Assembly: GCA_946887155.1 (NCBI GenBank)
Contig: CAMPKM010000230.1
Coordinates: 1-5,448, forward strand
Length of the DNA: 5,448 bases
Direction: 5' to 3'
Source of the DNA: an uncultured Gemmatimonadota bacterium
GTDB taxonomy: Bacteria; Gemmatimonadota; Gemmatimonadetes; Gemmatimonadales; Gemmatimonadaceae
Both the position numbers and the translations under genes were made by a program. This document shows, in pieces, positions 1 through 5,448 of this stretch (its first letter is position 1; each line of letters begins with the position of its first letter). The notes under the pieces were generated by a model that searched no databases, was not told the DNA's origin, and saw only the letters and a list, made by a program, of their open reading frames with translations.

Positions 1-2011
<2,011 letters not shown>

Positions 2012-2073
2012 GCCATTCAAGCTATCCCGGTGCCTGCCTAAATCCAAGCTGAGTAACCGACGAAGAATACGGA

Positions 2074-3450
2074 TCAGATAGTACTTGAACGCAGTCTCGT
2101 AACCTCTGAAACCACATGCCTGTGCGCCGATAGTCCGGCACCAACGCTCAACGCCGCCAGTGCTCGCCCTAGAAGCGTCAAAACGAGCAGGGACAGCGCG
2201 ACCTTGCCCGGGTCGCGAAATACGCTGTCGTTGAGGATACCGACCACAGCTGGTCCAAGGCCCAGGCCTACGAAGTTCAGCAGAAGTCCCATCAAGGCAG
2301 CGGCCTGTCCACGCATCGTCGACGGAATCATTTCCTGCAAGGCGGCAGCGGCCGCACCGAACGGCGCCGCGGCAGCGACGTTCGTAACGATGAGCGCGGC
2401 GATAAGCACGGGCGCCGATCGCGCGAGATACAGTGGAAGGCCGGCAAGTATCGAGATTACTGACGAAATGACCAGCACGAGCAGGTTCCCGTCTCCGCGG
2501 CCGCGTGCCTTGAACCAGTCGGCCAGTCGTCCCCCGGCCAGGACGCCAACGACGCCAAAGACGAGTGTGGCGCCGCCCATGATGAGGCCGACTTTCGCGT
2601 TGCTCCACTCGTGCGTGCGCAGGAAGAACTCCGGAAACCAGAACGCGGTCCCGAAGTTCACTGTGGAGTAGACGGCGATTCCGAGACCAAAGGTCAGAAA
2701 CGCGCGAGCATGCGTGCGGAGCCACGAGAAGACTTCAGCCGTCGTGGCCGCGTGAACGGATGCTGTACTCGGGAGCCGGCGGCGCGGCTCACGAATGGTC
2801 AATGTCAGCAAGGCGAGGAGCATTCCTGGCGCACCCACGGTGATCAACACGCGCTGCCAGCCCTGGATCTCGCCCACGATCGGCAGTTGCCACGGCGTCG
2901 CAGTGCCTACGGCTTCAATGAGCAAACCGCCGATGAGGTAGGCGAGTCCCGATCCGATGAAGACGCCGCTGGTGAAGACGCTCATCGCGGTCGAGAGCTT
3001 GTCGGGCGGGAAGTAGTCCACGATGAGCGAATTGGCGGAGGGCGACAATGTCGCTTCGCCGATGCCGACGCCGAATCGCGTCACGAAGAGCTGACCGAAC
3101 GTGTTGGCGACGCCGCAGGCCATGCACATCACGCTCCACGCGGCGACCCCCCATGCGATGATCGCCGTGCGATTCCCGCGATCAACGAGCCGGCCGATGA
3201 GCAGGCCAGAAAACGCGAATGTCAGCGCAAACGCGGGCCCGAGCAGCAATCCAATCTGGGTATCGCTGATTCCAAGGTCGGCCTTGATCGGCGTCACGAG
3301 AAATGCCATCACCTGCCGGTCGATGAACGACGAGACGTTCAGCAGCAGCAGGACACCGACGACGTACCACGGATAGATTGACGATTGACGATTGACGATT
3401 GACAATTGGCGATTGGCGCTTCGGTCGTTAGGCTGAGACGGGCGCCGCAT
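2074..3450 (-). CDS. Spinster-like major facilitator superfamily transporter
   Basis: This is a 458-residue inner-membrane protein with about twelve hydrophobic segments, roughly at 28-48, 65-86, 95-115, 119-141, 157-178, 199-219, 251-275, 286-308, 322-342, 348-370, 382-406 and 416-438, in the 6+6 MFS layout with a charged central loop (220-250). Resemblance to the Spinster (Spns) branch comes from SFIDRQ (41-46) in the first helix, PIKADLGISDTQIGLL (54-69), the motif A-like GRLVDRGNR (86-94) and RFGVGIGEATLSPSA (125-139). Animal Spinster proteins move lysolipids or sphingolipids; the substrate of bacterial relatives is generally unknown and cannot be read here. The ATG at 3450 overlaps the end of trpG by 23 bases and lacks a clear ribosome binding site. 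Residues about 11-25 are encoded by a heptanucleotide tandem repeat, so the cytoplasmic tail is probably non-conserved; a TTG at 3405 inside the repeat is the only other plausible start before the first helix. The frame is otherwise intact. MFS assignment is firm, the Spinster branch likely. Confidence 0.9.
   Translation of the reverse strand: MRRPSQPNDRSANRQLSIVNRQSSIYPWYVVGVLLLLNVSSFIDRQVMAFLVTPIKADLGISDTQIGLLLGPAFALTFAFSGLLIGRLVDRGNRTAIIAWGVAAWSVMCMACGVANTFGQLFVTRFGVGIGEATLSPSANSLIVDYFPPDKLSTAMSVFTSGVFIGSGLAYLIGGLLIEAVGTATPWQLPIVGEIQGWQRVLITVGAPGMLLALLTLTIREPRRRLPSTASVHAATTAEVFSWLRTHARAFLTFGLGIAVYSTVNFGTAFWFPEFFLRTHEWSNAKVGLIMGGATLVFGVVGVLAGGRLADWFKARGRGDGNLLVLVISSVISILAGLPLYLARSAPVLIAALIVTNVAAAAPFGAAAAALQEMIPSTMRGQAAALMGLLLNFVGLGLGPAVVGILNDSVFRDPGKVALSLLVLTLLGRALAALSVGAGLSAHRHVVSEVTRLRSSTI
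3377..3418. repeat. Six-copy heptanucleotide tandem repeat (ATTGACG / ATTGGCG)
   Basis: On the plus strand six consecutive 7-base units can be read: ATTGACG three times, ATTGACA once, then ATTGGCG twice. On the coding (minus) strand the unit reads CGTCAAT or CGCCAAT. The array begins 9 bases after the trpG stop in the direction of transcription and ends just before the first membrane helix of the MFS transporter. Because seven is not a multiple of three, three units make a 7-residue protein period, visible as NRQLSIV followed by NRQSSI in the transporter tail. Copy variants differ by one base, and the two variant types sit in blocks, as expected from slippage or unequal duplication. Confidence 0.92.
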
Positions 3451-4027
3451 CGATTGCGGCGAGCCTGAGGAAGTTCGCGAGCAGGTCCTTCCCGTGCGGC
3501 GTCATCACCGATTCGGGGTGGAACTGGACACCCCAGACCTTATGCTGCTTGTGCCGCACGGCATGGATTTCCGACGGCTCGTCCTGCGCCACCGCGGTAA
3601 CTTCGACCGATGCCGGGAGCGATGCCCGTTCGGCGATCAACGAGTGATACCGCATGACCTCGAGCGGCGACGGGAGGCCGGCGAAGAGATCCGTACCATC
3701 ATGCACCACCTGTGACGTCTTGCCATGCATGACGCGGCCGGCGCGGATAACCTTTCCACCGTATGCCTCGACGATCGCCTGGTGACCAAGGCAGACGCCG
3801 AGGATCGGGATGGTTGCGCCCCAGCGCCTGACGAGTGGCACCGAAATTCCCGCTTCGGCGGGTGTGCACGGACCGGGACTGATGACGACGGCGTCCGGCG
3901 CCAGCGCCCCCACATCATCGACCGACAGGGTATCGTTGCGCCTGACATCGACGTCCAGACCGAACTCGCCGAGGTACTGGACGAGGTTGAAGGTGAAGGA
4001 GTCGTAGTTGTCGAGGACGAGGATCAT
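3428..4027 (-). CDS. trpG: Glutamine amidotransferase subunit of anthranilate / aminodeoxychorismate synthase
   Basis: This class I amidotransferase hydrolyses glutamine and passes ammonia to a chorismate-binding partner: TrpE for anthranilate (tryptophan) or PabB for aminodeoxychorismate (folate). It is 199 residues, the normal length for a free-standing subunit. The start is the ATG at 4027, giving the typical MILVLDNYDSFTFNL opening; the frame runs further upstream but has no family similarity there, and no clear ribosome binding site precedes the ATG. Visible motifs are SPGPCTP (50-56), the nucleophile Cys79 in GVCLGHQ, MHGKTS (100-105), RYHSL (126-130) and the His170-x-Glu172 pair in QFHPES, so the catalytic triad is complete. 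No trpE, trpD, trpC or pabB is in the window; it sits 58 bases after the recombinase and overlaps the transporter by 23 bases. An orphan subunit of this kind may serve both pathways (amphibolic), which is an inference. TrpG and PabA cannot be separated by sequence alone here. Confidence 0.95.
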   Translation of the reverse strand: MILVLDNYDSFTFNLVQYLGEFGLDVDVRRNDTLSVDDVGALAPDAVVISPGPCTPAEAGISVPLVRRWGATIPILGVCLGHQAIVEAYGGKVIRAGRVMHGKTSQVVHDGTDLFAGLPSPLEVMRYHSLIAERASLPASVEVTAVAQDEPSEIHAVRHKQHKVWGVQFHPESVMTPHGKDLLANFLRLAAIDAAPVSA

Positions 4028-4085
4028 CGAACAGGCAGAAGTCGGACGGCGTTGGTAGTCGGAGGCGCCTGGAGGAGATCCTCGG

Positions 4086-5003
4086 CTATCCTCGTGGATG
4101 GTACTGCTTGTGGACGCTCCGAAGATACTCGCGGTCCACGTGGGTGTAGACCTGCGTCGTCGAAACGTCGGCGTGGCCGAGCATTTCCTGCACGGCGCGG
4201 AGGTCGGCACCGCCTTCCAGCAGGTGAGTCGCGAATGAATGTCTGAGCGTGTGCGGTGTCACCGCCTTGGCGATGCCGGCCCGCTCGACGTGCTTGCGCA
4301 AAATGGTCCACGCCCCCATCCGTGAAAGCGGTCGTCCACGGGCGTTCAGGAAGAGGACGCCCTTGCCTGCCCCGTGTTCGAGCCTGGGGCGGAGTTCGCG
4401 CAGGTAGATGGCGATGGACGCCGCTGCCTGTCGGCCGAAGGGCACCAGGCGCTCCTTGCTGCCCTTGCCCATGATGCGAACGAGCCGGTCGTCGAGATGG
4501 ACGTCGCGCACGGTCACCGACGTCCATTCCGAAACGCGGAGCCCCGCTCCGTAGGCCAGCTCGAGCATCGCGCGGTCGCGGTAATACATCGCATCGTCCT
4601 GTGACGGCGCCGCGATCAACCGGGCGATCTCCGCCTGCGACAGCACCTCGGGCAAGGTCTGCCACCGCTTCGGCAGCTCCAGCCGGTCGCTGGGATCCCC
4701 TGAAATCACGCCCTCGGCGACGAGGAAACCGAACCAGGTGCGTAGCCCCGCGATGGTCCGGCGGATGGACGACGGGGCAAGGCCGACGTCCTTCAGGTGA
4801 TACACGAAGTCGCGCAGGTCTCGAGGCGTCAGGCCCGCCGGTTGACGCACCGACTTCGTCAGGGCGTATTCCGCCAGGCGCAGCACGTCGCGGCGATATG
4901 CCTCACGAGTCCGTTCGGCGCTTCCCTGCTCGAGCGAGAGGAAGTCGTCGAAGCGCTCGATGAGATACGCGCGCTGGATCTCGTCAGGCAGGACCGTGCT
5001 CAC
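4086..5003 (-). CDS. xerD: Tyrosine recombinase of the XerC/XerD family
   Basis: Xer recombinases resolve chromosome dimers at dif near the terminus, working as a XerC-XerD heterotetramer activated by FtsK. The protein is 305 residues, close to the normal size of about 300. The N-terminal SAM-like core-binding domain spans about 11-98, and the catalytic domain about 118-300. All six catalytic residues are present: Arg156 in GLRVSE, Lys180 in GKGSKER, His251 and Arg254 in HTLRHSFATHLL, His277 in LGHADVSTTQ and the nucleophile Tyr286 in VYTH. Their spacing follows E. coli XerD (R148, K172, H244, R247, H270, Y279) almost exactly, and the HPRG tail is typical of chromosomal Xer proteins. The start is a GTG at 5003, overlapping the DedA gene by 20 bases, with only a weak AGG upstream. 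The housekeeping neighbours and lack of att-like repeats argue against a phage or integron integrase. XerD is preferred over XerC on impression only. Confidence 0.92.
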   Translation of the reverse strand: MSTVLPDEIQRAYLIERFDDFLSLEQGSAERTREAYRRDVLRLAEYALTKSVRQPAGLTPRDLRDFVYHLKDVGLAPSSIRRTIAGLRTWFGFLVAEGVISGDPSDRLELPKRWQTLPEVLSQAEIARLIAAPSQDDAMYYRDRAMLELAYGAGLRVSEWTSVTVRDVHLDDRLVRIMGKGSKERLVPFGRQAAASIAIYLRELRPRLEHGAGKGVLFLNARGRPLSRMGAWTILRKHVERAGIAKAVTPHTLRHSFATHLLEGGADLRAVQEMLGHADVSTTQVYTHVDREYLRSVHKQYHPRG

Positions 5004-5448
5004 GAGCCTGTTTTCGCCGGTGCATGTACCAGGCGAGGGCGATGGCGGCGATGAGCAGGGTGGCCACGAGCGCCGTCACCTTGCCCATCCGGCCCAGCGT
5101 CCTGACCAGTTCCTCCCAGTTCGACCCGGCGCGAAACGCCGCCCAGGTGACGAGTCCGTACCACGATCCCGAGGCGAGCGTGATCGCGGCCACGGTTCCC
5201 GTCACCGAGGCGCGCAGCGCGCCCGCGAAAGGCGCAACGATGGCTCGCACGCCAGGTATGAAGCGCCCGATCGCCAGCGAAATCAGGCCGTAGCGTTCGT
5301 AGAGCACGCTCATCCTGTCGTCGGCGGTTTCCTTTCTCGTCAGGTGGAATCGCTTTTCTGTCCAGGAGGCGCCATAACGGCGACCCAGTGCATACATCGC
5401 CATAGCGCCGCCAACATTGCCGATCAGCACCGTGAGGAACGCCGGGAT
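4984..5448 (-). CDS. DedA-family (VTT/SNARE-associated domain) membrane protein, 5' end outside the window
   Basis: DedA proteins are inner-membrane proteins; some members recycle undecaprenyl phosphate or phosphatidylethanolamine across the membrane, and others support envelope homeostasis and proton-dependent drug tolerance. The frame is open to the window edge, so the start is not visible; 154 C-terminal residues are present out of the usual 200-220. A GTG at 5430 lies inside the conserved region and is unlikely to be the true start. In the visible part, residues 5-25 hold the IGNVGGAMAMYALGRRYG segment, followed by a charged loop, then the family signature FERYG-like ERYGLISLAIGRFIPGVR (51-68) with the conserved Arg62 and Arg68, and APFAGAL (72-78). 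Further hydrophobic stretches occur at about 83-106 and 123-141, and the tail is basic (MHRRKQAR). The 3' end overlaps the recombinase start by 20 bases, so co-transcription is likely. The substrate cannot be inferred. The family call is strong; no specific gene name is justified. Confidence 0.9.
   Translation of the reverse strand: MPAFLTVLIGNVGGAMAMYALGRRYGASWTEKRFHLTRKETADDRMSVLYERYGLISLAIGRFIPGVRAIVAPFAGALRASVTGTVAAITLASGSWYGLVTWAAFRAGSNWEELVRTLGRMGKVTALVATLLIAAIALAWYMHRRKQAREHGPA

Noticed and set aside
2012..2725. In-frame upstream extension of kdsB to 504 codons
   Set aside because: The extension runs across the transporter's C-terminal half in another frame, has low-complexity Arg-rich sequence, and no KdsB homology. 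The transporter frame has coherent membrane helices.
3377..3418. CRISPR array
   Set aside because: Units are only 7 bases and directly adjacent, with no spacers and no cas genes nearby.
4028..4085. Possible terminator in the xerD-trpG gap (AGGCGCCT palindrome and GAGGATCTCCTC inverted repeat)
   Set aside because: The palindromes leave little or no loop and no T-rich tract follows, so an intrinsic terminator is not supported.
4024..4665. Minus-strand open frame of 213 codons overlapping the recombinase
   Set aside because: It is a shifted frame of xerD; the recombinase frame carries all six catalytic residues.
4086..5003. Phage or genomic-island integrase marking a mobile element
   Set aside because: Length, residue spacing and the HPRG tail match chromosomal Xer proteins, and no tRNA, direct repeats or phage genes flank it.

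Overview
The window is GC-rich bacterial DNA with six genes, all on the minus strand, so transcription runs from high to low coordinates. In transcription order they are: a DedA-family membrane protein (5' end outside the window), a XerC/XerD-type tyrosine recombinase, a TrpG/PabA glutamine amidotransferase, a Spinster-like MFS transporter, kdsB (CMP-KDO synthetase) and pyrG (CTP synthase, 3' end outside the window). Coding density is very high. Two gene pairs overlap by about 20 bases (DedA/xerD and trpG/MFS), kdsB and pyrG share one base in a TGATG junction, and the two real gaps are about 60 bases each and hold no recognisable terminator. A single read-through transcript is plausible but not proven.

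The kdsB gene implies a Gram-negative (diderm) organism that makes KDO-containing lipopolysaccharide. High GC, an orphan trpG beside xer, a Spinster-like MFS gene and a heptanucleotide repeat of the CGTCAAT type together suggest an Acidobacteriota-like genome, possibly Vicinamibacteria. That placement is an inference from general impression, not a measured assignment.

Region by region: 5448-4984 DedA membrane protein (envelope, probable lipid-carrier transport); 5003-4086 chromosome-dimer-resolution type recombinase; 4027-3428 amidotransferase subunit for anthranilate and/or aminodeoxychorismate synthesis; 3450-2074 twelve-helix transporter whose N-terminal tail is partly encoded by a 7-bp tandem repeat (3377-3418); about 2011-1211 kdsB with an uncertain non-ATG start; 1211-1 pyrG, visible for 403 codons.

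The clearest functional unit is kdsB-pyrG: PyrG makes CTP and KdsB uses CTP to activate KDO for lipid A-core assembly, and the two are joined tightly enough for translational coupling. The other genes are housekeeping or envelope functions without an obvious shared pathway. I see no convincing novel system. The most unusual structure is the heptamer repeat recruited into the transporter's N-terminus.
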